Under the pieces are notes generated by a model, which saw only the letters and a list, made by a program, of their open reading frames with translations, was not told where the DNA came from and did no database searches. The position numbers were made by a program, and so were the translations under genes. Of a stretch of 50,142 nt of DNA, positions 35,814 through 45,463 are shown piece after piece; position 1 is the stretch's first letter, and the number at the start of each line of letters is the position of its first letter. The stretch comes from CAYPIE01 sp964410665 (GTDB lineage Bacteria > Planctomycetota > Planctomycetia > Gemmatales > Gemmataceae). The stretch covers positions 1 to 50,142 of the forward strand of contig CAYPIE010000043.1 of assembly GCA_964410665.1 (NCBI GenBank), given 5' to 3'.

Positions 35814-35883
35814 TTGACCCTGGTGTGCCGGTCATCTGGAATGGGAGCAACCGACTTTTACCGGTACGATCGGTATCCGAAAG
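35814..35883 (-). repeat. Copy D of a dispersed repeat (IS66 3-prime flank?)
   Basis: About 70 bases match the reverse complement of 43357-43423 and 40889-40950 at roughly three quarters of positions, sharing CTTGACC, TCTGGAATGG, ACCGGT and CGATCGG in order. This copy begins 40 bases after an IS66 transposase stop codon, which suggests the origin of the repeat. The strand given is relative to copies A and B. Confidence 0.6.
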
Positions 35884-36256
35884 ACGATTACCCGTCACCA
35901 TCACACTGGGTTGTCTTGCCGCCGGGGGGCCGTGAAGGTGATGGTGTGACCCGGCAGGTCCGTGCTCCTGTTCCTGCTCGGGTTCGACTCCGTCCGTGTT
36001 GCCGGCCACCCTCCAGTACGCGGCAAGCAATTCGCTGGCCGGCGTTGTGTAGTAACCGTCCTTCCTGTGACGTCTTGTCACCCCATAAGACAGTTCTTTG
36101 CTCAGACGGTTGCTCGACCGAAGAGGCTATCACGCTACACAAGATGAGCTCTGGTAGGTGCTTACGGCGCATCGAATCGGTGACGGTCGCGTCTTCCGAG
36201 CGAACCACCCAGTGAAGGGTAGTCCTCTCTACCCATCGAATAAGGAATTGATCGAG
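35884..36256. other. Intergenic region upstream of the mechanosensitive channel
   Basis: No supported gene. A nine-base inverted repeat, CACCATCAC with GTGATGGTG, flanks about 36 bases near 35900-35955. A T-loop-like GGTTCGACTCC at about 35980 does not form a tRNA. The last 15 bases include the AAGGAA ribosome site. Confidence 0.4.
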
Positions 36257-38632
36257 ATGAGTCATGCCACCGGAACCTCACTAACGACGGCACTCCTCTT
36301 ACTCGCTCTTACAGGACCAAGAGCCTTCTCCCAGAACCGCCCCCCGGGCGAAGACCCCTTCCCGCTGAGACCCGCCAACACATCCAGCCCACGCGACACG
36401 CTCCGGACGTTCGTGGACGAACTCGACTTCGCCCTCGGAGCAGAACAACAGTCCCGGCTCGAGTTCAAGACACGCCGTGCCTTCGTCGCCTACGCCCGTG
36501 CGGCGAATACTTTGGATTTCACCACGACCCCGAATAACGGGTCACCCAGCGTCCGGGTCGAGCGCGTTCTGGCGCTCAAGGAAGTTTTGGATCGGCTGGA
36601 GCTTCCGCCCGAGAATACGATCCCTGACGCCCGGATGGTCGAGGACCGTGGTGTCAAACGTTGGAGTATTCCCGATTCGAAAATTACGATCCAGCTCGTC
36701 GAGGAAGGGCCCAACGCCGGCGAGTTCCTCTTTTCAGCCGACACGGTCCAGCGGATCATTCGCTACTACGGCTACGTCAAAGAGCTACCGGTGCGCGAGG
36801 GCACCGTACCCGGCATCTATGAAGACTACCAGGCCCAGATGGCCAGCCGAATGGAGGCGGCAGGAGGAGTACGGAACTACTTGCGGCCCATTGACACAAC
36901 CAGCCCACGTTCCACGTTCGACGGTTTCCGTACCAACATGAACCGAGCGTACGAGATCGTCATGCGGGCGGAAACTGCTTCGAAAGCGGATCCACCAGCA
37001 ATGTCGATGGAGGAAGCCCGAGCGCTCGAGGCCGCGGCGGAGACGCTGGTGGGCCGGGCAGTGGCGAGCCTCGACTTGAGGGAGGTCCCAATCGCCCTCT
37101 CGGGGGACCGGGGAGTCGAGTCTGCTCTGAGACTGAAAGAGATCCTTGACCGTATGACTCCTCCACCGATCGATCTTATCCCGGACCGCGAGGCAGTTGC
37201 GGCCGGGAGATCGGGCCCGGTGGGGCGGCCTTTTCGGTGGAGGTATCCGAACACCAACATCGAGATCGTCGAGAGCACTGAAGGCCCACGACAAGGGCAG
37301 TTCTTGTTTAGCGCCGAGACCGTCTCGCGACTCGATGACATGTACCAACGCGTTCGCGACCTCCCCTACCGGGAGGACAACCTGGGGCCTCTCGCGCTGG
37401 AGTTCAGTTCCCCCGAAACCTCGCCGGGATTCTTGGATTACTATCGTAGTACTCCAGGCAGTCTGATACCCAGGGCCTCGTACCTGGGAAGCCTGGTGGA
37501 TGACTTGCCGGCTTGGTTGAAGATGCCAGGGGGTGGCGGCCAGATGCGCTGGCAATGGATCAGCCTTGTTGTCTGCGTCGTCCTCACCGTCGTCATCTCG
37601 GTCCTGGTACGTCGGGTTCTCTGGGTGGCAGCCGTCCGGCTATCCAACCCCTGGGATGATTGGGTCAAGGTCCTCCTTTCACTCTCCACGGCCGGCTTCG
37701 TGGCGATACTGATAAGGGTGCTCGACAGCGACGTGAATTTTACCGGAGACGCGCTGGTTGTCCTCACGAATCTCGGCTGGCTCGTCGTGACGGTATTCTT
37801 GGCCGTAGCCGCGTGGAGGCTCTGTAATGCGATTTTCGAAACGCTCTTGGTCCTGCCACACTTCGGCCTCAAAGACGTCCGCCCAACCCCGGTTCGCCTG
37901 GTCGGCCGGGTCGCCGGGGGCCTCACCTCTGCCTTGATTATCGGGACGGGGCTTCAGCTGTTGGGTGTGAACGTCTTTGCGATCATCGCGGGGGTAAGCA
38001 TCGGTGGACTCGCTCTCGGGCTCGCGGCGAGGTCGTCGGTGGAGAACTTAATCGGCAGTCTATGGATCTTCGCGGATAAACCTTATAAGGTCGGCGAGCG
38101 GATCGTCGTGATGGGGCACGACGGCATCGTGGAAGCGATCGGAATGCGCTCCACCCGGATTCGACTGCTGAACGGTCACGTTACCTCGATCCCCAACGAA
38201 AAAATGGCGGCCTCAGACATCGAGAACATCGGCCGAAGGCCGTTCATCCCTCGCCAGTTCGATATCACCCTCCACTTTAACACGCCGCCAGCAAAGATCC
38301 GTCAAGCCGTTGAGATTTTGAAAGAGCTTTTAGCCCTACCCGGGGACCCGGACCCGGATCATCACAATGTGCCAATCAATCACCCCGATTACCCGCCGAG
38401 AGTCTATTTCAACAGCATCAACGCTGACTCATTGAATATCTACGTCGGCTACTGGTACCACCCCGCCGACTGGTGGGCTTACATGGGGCATGCCGACGCC
38501 ATCAACTTACAAATCATGGAGCGTTTCGAAGCCGCGGGGATCGAATTCTCGATGCCGAGTCAAGAGGTACACCTCATCGGCGCGGGAAAGCTCCCGGTTT
38601 CGAACGATGAGGTGAGGGGTAGTCCGAGATGA
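36257..38632 (+). CDS. MscS-family mechanosensitive channel with duplicated periplasmic domain
   Basis: 791 aa. A signal peptide (TALLLLALTGPRAFS) leads into about 400 periplasmic residues containing two copies of an unknown domain of about 145 residues. Copy 1 runs from SSPRDTLRTFVDELDFAL near 43 to ELPVREG near 180; copy 2 runs from TSPRSTFDGFRTNMNRAYEI near 214 to DLPYREDN near 375. Three or four membrane helices follow from about 430. The MscS pore and beta domain come next (AIIAGVSIGGLALGLAARSS near 575, then ENLIGSLWIFADKPYKVGE), with a cytoplasmic C-terminal domain. It should gate under membrane tension in osmotic downshock. The start at 36257 is set by the signal peptide and AAGGAA upstream. 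Confidence 0.9.
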   Translation: MSHATGTSLTTALLLLALTGPRAFSQNRPPGEDPFPLRPANTSSPRDTLRTFVDELDFALGAEQQSRLEFKTRRAFVAYARAANTLDFTTTPNNGSPSVRVERVLALKEVLDRLELPPENTIPDARMVEDRGVKRWSIPDSKITIQLVEEGPNAGEFLFSADTVQRIIRYYGYVKELPVREGTVPGIYEDYQAQMASRMEAAGGVRNYLRPIDTTSPRSTFDGFRTNMNRAYEIVMRAETASKADPPAMSMEEARALEAAAETLVGRAVASLDLREVPIALSGDRGVESALRLKEILDRMTPPPIDLIPDREAVAAGRSGPVGRPFRWRYPNTNIEIVESTEGPRQGQFLFSAETVSRLDDMYQRVRDLPYREDNLGPLALEFSSPETSPGFLDYYRSTPGSLIPRASYLGSLVDDLPAWLKMPGGGGQMRWQWISLVVCVVLTVVISVLVRRVLWVAAVRLSNPWDDWVKVLLSLSTAGFVAILIRVLDSDVNFTGDALVVLTNLGWLVVTVFLAVAAWRLCNAIFETLLVLPHFGLKDVRPTPVRLVGRVAGGLTSALIIGTGLQLLGVNVFAIIAGVSIGGLALGLAARSSVENLIGSLWIFADKPYKVGERIVVMGHDGIVEAIGMRSTRIRLLNGHVTSIPNEKMAASDIENIGRRPFIPRQFDITLHFNTPPAKIRQAVEILKELLALPGDPDPDHHNVPINHPDYPPRVYFNSINADSLNIYVGYWYHPADWWAYMGHADAINLQIMERFEAAGIEFSMPSQEVHLIGAGKLPVSNDEVRGSPR

Positions 38633-38700
38633 CGCGGTGAAGCTCCTCTGCGTCTCGGTATGGGGAACCCGTACCACCTCTCGTGTTGGGGTTTTGGTCG

Positions 38701-39627
38701 TCAAGAACGAGAATCAATTGGGAGACCACGCAACCCGCAAACCTGGTAGTTGAGTTCGGTGTCGGGTGATATGTTCTGTTCGGCTCCATCAGCGAGGCGG
38801 GACGCGTAGAGTTGATACAGGTCCCCCCCCCTGGAGCTTGTTGGAGTCGTAGACGATCAGCTCTTCGTCCTCGCTCCACTTTGGATACTCGACCACGGTG
38901 TCGGGCCCACTGTCGGTGATGACCTGTTCGTCGTAGACCCGCAGCCCCGGAGCATCGAACCTTGCCCATGCGATTTGAACGTCACCGTAGCTGGTCAAAT
39001 CGTCGTCACATTCTAACATATATAATATTTTTGTTTCACTCGGAGATATGTTGGCTTTGTGGATGTGCCTATTGCTCGGCATACTGACTCGCTCGTACTC
39101 GCCCAGTCCGCCGGGATTCGGCTTCAACAGACAGACTTCCCGTTCTTCGCTCTCGATGCGGTGGATGGAAAGCCGGCCAGCCTTCAGTGAGCTGTAGACC
39201 CACTCGTACGATTTGATCGTCGGGTGTGAAACTCTCACTTCAGCCCCGGGCGAGGCGTCTATCGTGGTGATGAAGATCTCGCACTGGTGTTTGCCGTGAC
39301 TGTTGTGCCGGTTGAACACGCTGCGGTTCATGCCGTCGCGCAGGAACGTCGGATTGAAGTCGGCGAACTTGCCGGAAGTGAGCTCACGGAATCCGGTTCC
39401 GTCATACCTGATCACGCACCGTTTGGTCTTCCACGTTAAGAAACTGACGCCGTCTCCGAAGGACATTACCCTGAAAAGACCAGGTGCCTGCCGTCGATGC
39501 TCAAGACCGGCTTGAAATCCCGATTGCTGTCGGTGAGGACGGTCGTGATGACGTCGTCGATCGTGGCGATGTTGTACATATTGTAGGAGACCGCGATCCC
39601 CTTCGGTCTGATGATAGGCTCGGTCAT
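38701..39627 (-). pseudogene. PD40/TolB-like beta-propeller protein, two frame breaks
   Basis: Pieced together, the minus strand encodes about 305 aa of a TolB-like propeller. MTEPIIRPKGIAVSYNMYN through LSIDGRHLVFSG starts at 39627, then SFGDGVSFLTWKTKRCVIRY and EYPKWSEDEELIVYDSNKLQ, ending LYQLYASRLADGAEQNISPD. The first break is at GGG (39469-39471 on the minus strand), where one more G would restore the frame. The second is at a run of nine Gs (38823-38831), where eight would restore it. No signal peptide is visible. The start lies 29 bases after the dehydrogenase gene on the same strand. The function is unknown; such propellers are abundant in planctomycetes. Confidence 0.75.
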
Positions 39628-39656
39628 GCTCTCGGTCTCGAGTGGAATTTCAGGGC

Positions 39657-40691
39657 TTACGGGATCAACACTGCTCGCCCTCTGATCTTGCTCTCCTTCA
39701 GGGCCTGCAAGACCGTGGGGGCATCCTCCAGAGCGAACTTCGTCACATGGGGCTTAAGTCGCCCGGCTTCGGCAAGGGCGATAACTTCTGAGAGTTCCGC
39801 CATCGAACCGCCGACCGACGACATCACCGAACCACCGGGGCTAATGGTGGTGTAGCCAAGGCGATAGCTCCCGCCCCCGATTCCGACCATGACAACACGC
39901 CCGCGGGTGCGCAGGCACTTCACCGCCATGTCGAGTGTAGCGTCTATGCCGACCATTTCGAGCACAGCGGTCGCGCCCCGTCCCCCGGTCGCATCCATGA
40001 TCTGGGGCACCGTCGTGTCATCCGAAGGTAGACAGAGATCAGCGCCACGCTCAGCAGCCAGTTGCAGAGCCATCTCACTGCGATCGACCGCAATGACCTT
40101 GGCCCCCGTCAACTCTCGAAGGAACTCGATTGCGAGATGGCCCAGACCGCCGACCCCGATCACGACGGCGGTCGTCCCCGGGCTCAGGACCGGCAGCACA
40201 AGCTTGACGGCGTGATAAGACGTCAAGCCAGCATCGGTGAAGGGCGCGGCGTCCGCCGGGTCGAGCAGTGATAGGGGCACGACGCACCGCTCTGGTGCCA
40301 CCATGTATTCGGCCATACCGCCGTCCCGACCGAGTCCGCCACTCTTCCCACGGGGGCCCGCGACCTCACAGTAATTCGTCTCTCCGAGCCGGCAGAAATA
40401 GCAGTTACCGCAGTGCCAAAGGCAATTGACCACAACAGGTGTCCCCACCCCGATGGCGGTGTCTCCGCCCTCAATCCAGCCGCCGTTCTCGTGGCCGAGC
40501 GTTAGCGGAAGCTCCCAGGCACTGAGGTGCGGCATCGACTCCGGCGACCAATCGAACGCGTAGTGCAGATCGCTCGAACAAACTCCGACACCCGCGATCC
40601 TGATCAATATCTCGCCCGGTCCAGGTTTCGGAACATCGACTTCGGAGAACCGAGGTTCTGATCCCCACTCGTGGAGTTGGAACGCCTTCAT
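39657..40691 (-). CDS. Zinc-dependent medium-chain alcohol dehydrogenase
   Basis: 344 aa MDR-superfamily dehydrogenase. Catalytic zinc residues are in VGVCSSDLHY (Cys near 38) and LGHENGG. The structural zinc lobe has four cysteines in CGNCYFCRLGETNYCE. The Rossmann motif is VVIGVGGLGHLAIEFL, followed by AVDRSE, where the Asp predicts NAD(H) preference. The start at 40691 has GAGG upstream; a frame from 40751 adds 20 residues without support. It is the first gene of a minus-strand pair with the PD40 gene. The substrate is a primary or secondary alcohol or a sugar alcohol. Confidence 0.9.
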   Translation of the reverse strand: MKAFQLHEWGSEPRFSEVDVPKPGPGEILIRIAGVGVCSSDLHYAFDWSPESMPHLSAWELPLTLGHENGGWIEGGDTAIGVGTPVVVNCLWHCGNCYFCRLGETNYCEVAGPRGKSGGLGRDGGMAEYMVAPERCVVPLSLLDPADAAPFTDAGLTSYHAVKLVLPVLSPGTTAVVIGVGGLGHLAIEFLRELTGAKVIAVDRSEMALQLAAERGADLCLPSDDTTVPQIMDATGGRGATAVLEMVGIDATLDMAVKCLRTRGRVVMVGIGGGSYRLGYTTISPGGSVMSSVGGSMAELSEVIALAEAGRLKPHVTKFALEDAPTVLQALKESKIRGRAVLIP

Positions 40692-41562
40692 GGTTTTGTC
40701 CTCACTGCGGCCTCGCTTTGCCCTCGGGAGAGGACGGTCCAAAACCCTCACCGTTCACGGAGTAGGATTTGGTGCACTGCGGCAGGCTGGTTGAGCATCT
40801 CGGGCGATTCACTATCGAACAGATATCTGTTATACCTGAATATGTAATTATATTGTCGTATTAACTAATTCGCTACCGCCTTTCCCACGCCGATCGCACC
40901 GGTCCACGGCGGCTGCCCCTATTCCAGATGACCGCCGAACCGGGGTCAAGTGCGCATGGCCCCGCAAACAGGTTAGTCAACAAGCAACTTTGCTTCGCGT
41001 GGTCGGATGTGCCGTGGACAATGCGTCTGAGCCTGGAGCAGCTCCTCGCACAGAGAGTTGCTCACCGAGAAGTACCCATGCTCCGCCACATGGGCTTCGC
41101 GAGACGCCTACGACACCTCAGAGCGGTGAATACGCCGCTGCAAGTTTGACCGCTGGGAGAGATACGTCGATTGGACGATCCTCAGCATTCTCCGCCGTTC
41201 TCGAATTGCAGGCGGTGGTCCTCGCCTCTGCACCGTCAGGGGGGTTACGTTGACACGCGAGATGTGAGCGGTTTCACCGCATCAAGCTGTAAAAAGATAG
41301 CGAGGGTCGGCGGGTAGGGATCGAGTCTTCGCGCGATGAAGCCGGATCCAAACGGTGGCTGTGGCTTGGTGTGCTGGAAGACAGTTACGTTCTACAGTTC
41401 ATTTCGACAACATTTTATTCGTTCTAATTTTTCGCCTCCCCCTCCTTCACCGAAAACCAATGAATTTCCGATGCGAAGCGTGTAAAACGGAGATATGGCG
41501 GCGTAACACAAAGGCTGTGGCGATTCGGACGGCCGCCTTTGCACCTTTCAAGGACTTCTCCC
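40692..41562. other. Divergent intergenic region
   Basis: Carries the promoter region of the dehydrogenase and of the secreted protein gene, plus repeat copy A. A perfect 12-base palindrome, ACAGATATCTGT, at 40819-40830 lies in an AT-rich stretch about 130 bases upstream of the dehydrogenase start and could be an operator. No gene is supported. Confidence 0.45.
40889..41075 (+). repeat. Copy A of a dispersed degenerate repeat
   Basis: The first 62 bases (GCCGATCGCACCGGT to GGGTCAAG) align with 43363-43423 at about 80 percent by eye. After a divergent middle, a second weakly similar block near 41023-41075 keeps the same spacing as in copy B. It is in direct orientation with copy B, about 2.5 kb away, with the secreted protein gene between them. 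Confidence 0.6.
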
Positions 41563-43275
41563 ATGAGACATCGACACTTGCTTCACTGGCTAGCGATGTA
41601 CGCCTTACTGGTCGGCTCTGCTCGTCTGCAAGCCGCGGACGATGTCGTTTCGATGATCCCTGACAACGCGTTGGGATATGCGGTCGTCAAGGACATGGAG
41701 AAGGCAAGTGGTGAGATCCGTAAGATCGTCGACCGTATGCAGTTGCCGTCGACGGAAGTTCTGGAACTTGCCAAGCAGACGCTGAATCTTCGGGATGGCT
41801 TCGACGACACAGGCGATCTGGCGATGGCTCTGCTGCCTCAGGACGGCGGGGAAGCGTTTCCGATCATCCTGCTACGAACGAAGAACTATAGTCGGTTGAT
41901 CGCCCAGCTCGAACCGAAGGATGAAGAGGGATCGATCCGTCGCGTCACAATCGGAAAAGAAGAAGTGCTGGTGGCCCCGATGAGCAAGTACGCGATCTTC
42001 ACGACGCCCGAGTTTATGGACGGTCTGAAGCGGGTGCTGAAGTCCAAGCGAAGCGTCAGACCGAGCAAAAGCCAGAAGCAGTACACAAGCGAGGCAGACG
42101 CTTACATCGTCGTGACCAACGCTGCCGTGAAGATAGCCGCCGAGCAGGGAATCGTTGCACTTGACGGTCTGAAGCAGGAAATGGAGCAAGTCGAACAGCT
42201 TCGTCTCGCGGCCGCCGGTCTCGGCATGTATCAGGAGCTATTGGAGTGGGTGCTGGAAGACGTGGGCCAAGTCATCCTCACGGCGAAGATGGATGCCATG
42301 GTGGGCGTCACGCTCACGACTCGCATCGAGATCAAAGATGGCAAGCCGCTGAAGAGCCGAGCTTCCAGTGTAGCTGTCGCTCAGCAGCTCGGAGCGCTGC
42401 CGAAATGGCAGTATGTCATGGCGTTCTCCGGCGACATGATCAACAGCGATATGATGGATTTTTGGATGCGACTTTCCATGGTGATGATGAAAACATGGGG
42501 GGGAGAATCTGAACTCACTGACGATCAAGTCAAGAAACTGTTCGACGCCACACTCAAGACGATGAAGGGCATGCGCAGCATGTCGTTCACGTTCGGGGTG
42601 CCGACGGAAGGAGGATCGATTTACAGCCGCACGGGCGGCGTGATTGCGGTCGAGAACAGTAAGCAGTACATCGATCGCTACGCGGAGGCGACGTTGGAGA
42701 TGGCGAAGCTGATGAAGGATTTACCTTACACGGTGAGGTCAGCGAAGTACCTGGAGGTAGCCGGCACCCGTGGAATGAAGATCGAGATGCAAATCAAGCT
42801 CGACGCCCTCGCGCAAGACAATCCGCAGGCCAAGGCCATGATGGAAAAGCTCTACGGCAAGGACGGCAAGATTTCGATCTTTCTGGCGCCCGTCAACGAC
42901 AAAGAAATCGCCATGGCCTATTCGAGCGAGGAAGCCTTGAGGGAGGTCATGGCCTCGCTGAAATCGAAGGAGCGAGGACTCGGCACCGACAATCGGATTC
43001 AAAAGACCGCCAAACTGTTGTCGAAAGACGCGCAGATGGTGGGATTCCTCAGTCCGCAAGGTACAGTGCAGTTTGTCAAGTGGATGATGGAGATCTTCGT
43101 CCCGCCGGGGCAGGCAGTTCCGCCGCTCCCGGATTTCCCCGAGAAAGCGCTGCCGATGGGCTTCGCAGTGAGCTTCAGCGGTAAGTCGATCGACTTCGAG
43201 TGGGTGACGCCTGAGGAAAGCCTCGTATCGCTCGGTGAGTATATCCGCATGCTGCAGCATTTGGGCCAGCGCTAA
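41563..43275 (+). CDS. Secreted planctomycete-type protein of unknown function
   Basis: 570 aa. A signal peptide (RHLLHWLAMYALLVGSARLQ, then AADDV) predicts export. The mature part begins VVSMIPDNALGYAVVKDMEK, a phrase common, as I recall, in large secreted planctomycete proteins of the DUF3352-like kind. It contains long amphipathic alternating strands and helices and no catalytic motif I can name; no other membrane segment is seen. AAGGA precedes the ATG; an upstream in-frame ATG at 41539 is less likely. It stands alone between two copies of a dispersed repeat and next to a broken sulfatase. Confidence 0.7.
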   Translation: MRHRHLLHWLAMYALLVGSARLQAADDVVSMIPDNALGYAVVKDMEKASGEIRKIVDRMQLPSTEVLELAKQTLNLRDGFDDTGDLAMALLPQDGGEAFPIILLRTKNYSRLIAQLEPKDEEGSIRRVTIGKEEVLVAPMSKYAIFTTPEFMDGLKRVLKSKRSVRPSKSQKQYTSEADAYIVVTNAAVKIAAEQGIVALDGLKQEMEQVEQLRLAAAGLGMYQELLEWVLEDVGQVILTAKMDAMVGVTLTTRIEIKDGKPLKSRASSVAVAQQLGALPKWQYVMAFSGDMINSDMMDFWMRLSMVMMKTWGGESELTDDQVKKLFDATLKTMKGMRSMSFTFGVPTEGGSIYSRTGGVIAVENSKQYIDRYAEATLEMAKLMKDLPYTVRSAKYLEVAGTRGMKIEMQIKLDALAQDNPQAKAMMEKLYGKDGKISIFLAPVNDKEIAMAYSSEEALREVMASLKSKERGLGTDNRIQKTAKLLSKDAQMVGFLSPQGTVQFVKWMMEIFVPPGQAVPPLPDFPEKALPMGFAVSFSGKSIDFEWVTPEESLVSLGEYIRMLQHLGQR

Positions 43276-43753
43276 CCCCTTCGGGAGGGCTGAGGGACCT
43301 GTTGGGCCCATTGACTTCGTAAGTGAAGTTGACCGAGTGTAGTTTCGTACCGACTTCCGGATGCCGATCGCACCGGTGCAAGGCGGCGGACGCCATTCCA
43401 GAAGACCGACGATCCGGGTCAAGCTAGAACGCCCTTGCCGGGCTCGTTCGTAAGAAGGCACCCCTGCGACGCGGGTTCGGGTGAGTCACCCGACCACACG
43501 TCGAGCCATGGGTTGGCTCCTCGGCGAGACCGTTGCTCTCCCGGAGATCGTCGCAGGCCCCAAAGAATCTGCTTTGCCAGACAATCACAATAGCTACTTG
43601 GTATCTTGATTGCGTTTGTACTGATGCAGCCTCGACCAGCGCAGGTTGGATGGTCGGAAACGGATCCGAGGTCAGTGATTCCTTCTGACCGCTTAACCTG
43701 CGCTAGTCTAATTACCCTCCGCCGTCTCATGTGACCGGAGGTGCTTTATTGGG
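43276..43753. other. Intergenic region containing repeat copy B
   Basis: Lies between the secreted protein gene and the end of the minus-strand sulfatase. Apart from the repeat (43357-43557) nothing is recognised; a 103-codon minus-strand frame at 43419-43730 crosses the repeat and could be a relic of a transposase tail. Confidence 0.45.
43357..43557 (+). repeat. Copy B of a dispersed degenerate repeat
   Basis: The most complete copy. It matches copy A (40889-41075) at both ends, the reverse complement of copy D (35814-35883) in its first 67 bases, and copy C (23741-23800) in its last 60. The last block contains an open phrase, MGWLLGETVALPE, or on the other strand SGRATV. Because copy D follows an IS66 transposase tail, the family is probably an eroded transposon end. 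Confidence 0.6.
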
Positions 43754-45463
43754 TCACTTCCCTCGAGTTGTCCGGACATCCCGTTTGCCAGCCCGTAGTT
43801 CTGCCTGTCTGCGCTTAAGACACTGGTGCGAGATTTCACGGGCTTTCGCTTGATCGGCTTCGTCGTAGTCCCAGAACTCTCCGATGACCGCCTCGCACGC
43901 CGGGAAGTGGCTACCGTCGTCGCCCACTCGTTTGCGAGCATCCGCCAGACGCTGTTTCAGTGCGGCGACAAGTTCCGCATGGTTCGGGTCGTGATATAGA
44001 TTCCGCGGTTCGTGTGGGTCGCGGCTCAGATCGTAGAGCTCCCACCCCGGCGGCGTCTGATATCCGCCGTCGTAATTACAGGCATAATAGCATATCAGCT
44101 TATGCGTCTTCGTGCGGATACCGACATGCGCCGGGTTGTCGTGGTGAGCCATGTGCATCCAGTAACGGTAATAGGCTTCCTGCTTCCAGTCGTTCGGCTC
44201 CTTGCCCGTCTCAAGGAGCGACTTGAACGAGCAGCCCTGGGCTGCGTCAGGAATAGTCGCCCCTGCGAAATCGAGCATCGTCGGCCCGTAATCAACGTTT
44301 TCAATGATCGTATCGAACCGCTGACCAGCTTTGATCGTCTTCGGGTAACGAACCAGGAACGGCATCCGCTGGGACTCTTCTTACATCCAGCGTTTGTCCT
44401 GATAATCATGTTCGCCGAGCATGAAGCCCTGGTCCGCAGTGTAGATAACGAGCGTATTATCCAGCTGACCGGTCTCCTCAAGGTACTTGAATAACCGGCC
44501 CAGGTTATCATCGATGCCCTTCACACAGCGAAGGAATCTCTTCAGATAAGCGTTGTACGCCAGCCGGGTGTTCTCCTTATCGCTGTAGTTTGCTGGGTTG
44601 TAGTTCTTCGGGAACTCTCCGGGATACATCCGCGGGAGATCACGCAGGTAGGAGCGACGGGGATTTCGGGAACCGATTGACGTTCCGACGTGCGGAATCA
44701 GCTCATCATCCGCGCCGCGCGTCGCAATGGAACCGAACGAAGCATCGAGCTTCCAGAGTGTTGCCGGTGGCGGGATGTCAACCCCCGCAAGATATGACTC
44801 GTAACGAGGTGCGTTATCGAAATAGTCGTGAGGGGTCTTAAAGTGGTGCATCAGAAAGAACGGCTTATCCCGATCCCAACTGTTCCTGAGCCAATCCAAG
44901 CTCAGATCCGTGATGGCATCTGTGACGTGCTTGCCATTGAACTTGATGATGTTCTTTCCCCAGGGCTTGTCCCCCCGGACACGAAACACGGGATTGTGGT
45001 ATCTCCCCGGTCCTGGAAGCACGCAGTAGTAATCGAAGTCCGCTGGTTCAGCCTTCAGATGCCACTATCCGATCATCGCTGTGTGATAGCCAGCGTGACG
45101 CATTTGGAGCGCCAGCATCTGCTTGCCGGGGTTGACCCTGCCGGCCAGATCGAATGCCCCGTTCACGTGGTCGTATTGGCCGGTTAGCACACATGCCCTG
45201 GAAGGTGAACAGATCGAATTGGTACAGAAGGCATTGGTGAACAGAGCCCCCTCCTTCGCCAACCGATCGATGTTCGGAGTTGGGGCGACCTTTGCCAGCC
45301 GACCACCGTATGCCGAGATTGCGTGAGCAGCGTGATCATCCGACATGATAAACAAAATATTCGGTCGATCAGCGGCGACCGCGATCGATGGAAACGTCAT
45401 CCCTACCATCAGTATCAATCTTATACCTGTCCTCTCATAAGTTAGTCTGGGGAGTTGGCTCAT
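43754..45463 (-). pseudogene. Sulfatase gene with two nonsense codons
   Basis: Formylglycine-dependent sulfatase with a signal peptide (LILMVGMTFPSIAVAA), NILFIMSDDHAAHAISAYGG and the modification motif CSPSRACVLTG. One frame runs throughout, but TAG at 45065-45067 replaces the Lys of TAMIG-K-WHLK and TAA at 44381-44383 replaces the Tyr of KRWM-Y-EESQRMPF. Each is one base from a sense codon. The rest is well conserved, including DDNLGRLFKYLEE and IYTADQGFMLGEHD, so inactivation looks recent. The start at 45463 is the first Met before the signal peptide; the frame stays open 62 codons further upstream. It is divergent from an intact sulfatase. Confidence 0.9.

Noticed and set aside
35940..36010. 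tRNA suggested by GGTTCGACTCC near 35980
   Set aside because: The flanking bases do not form a T stem and no anticodon or acceptor stem can be folded.
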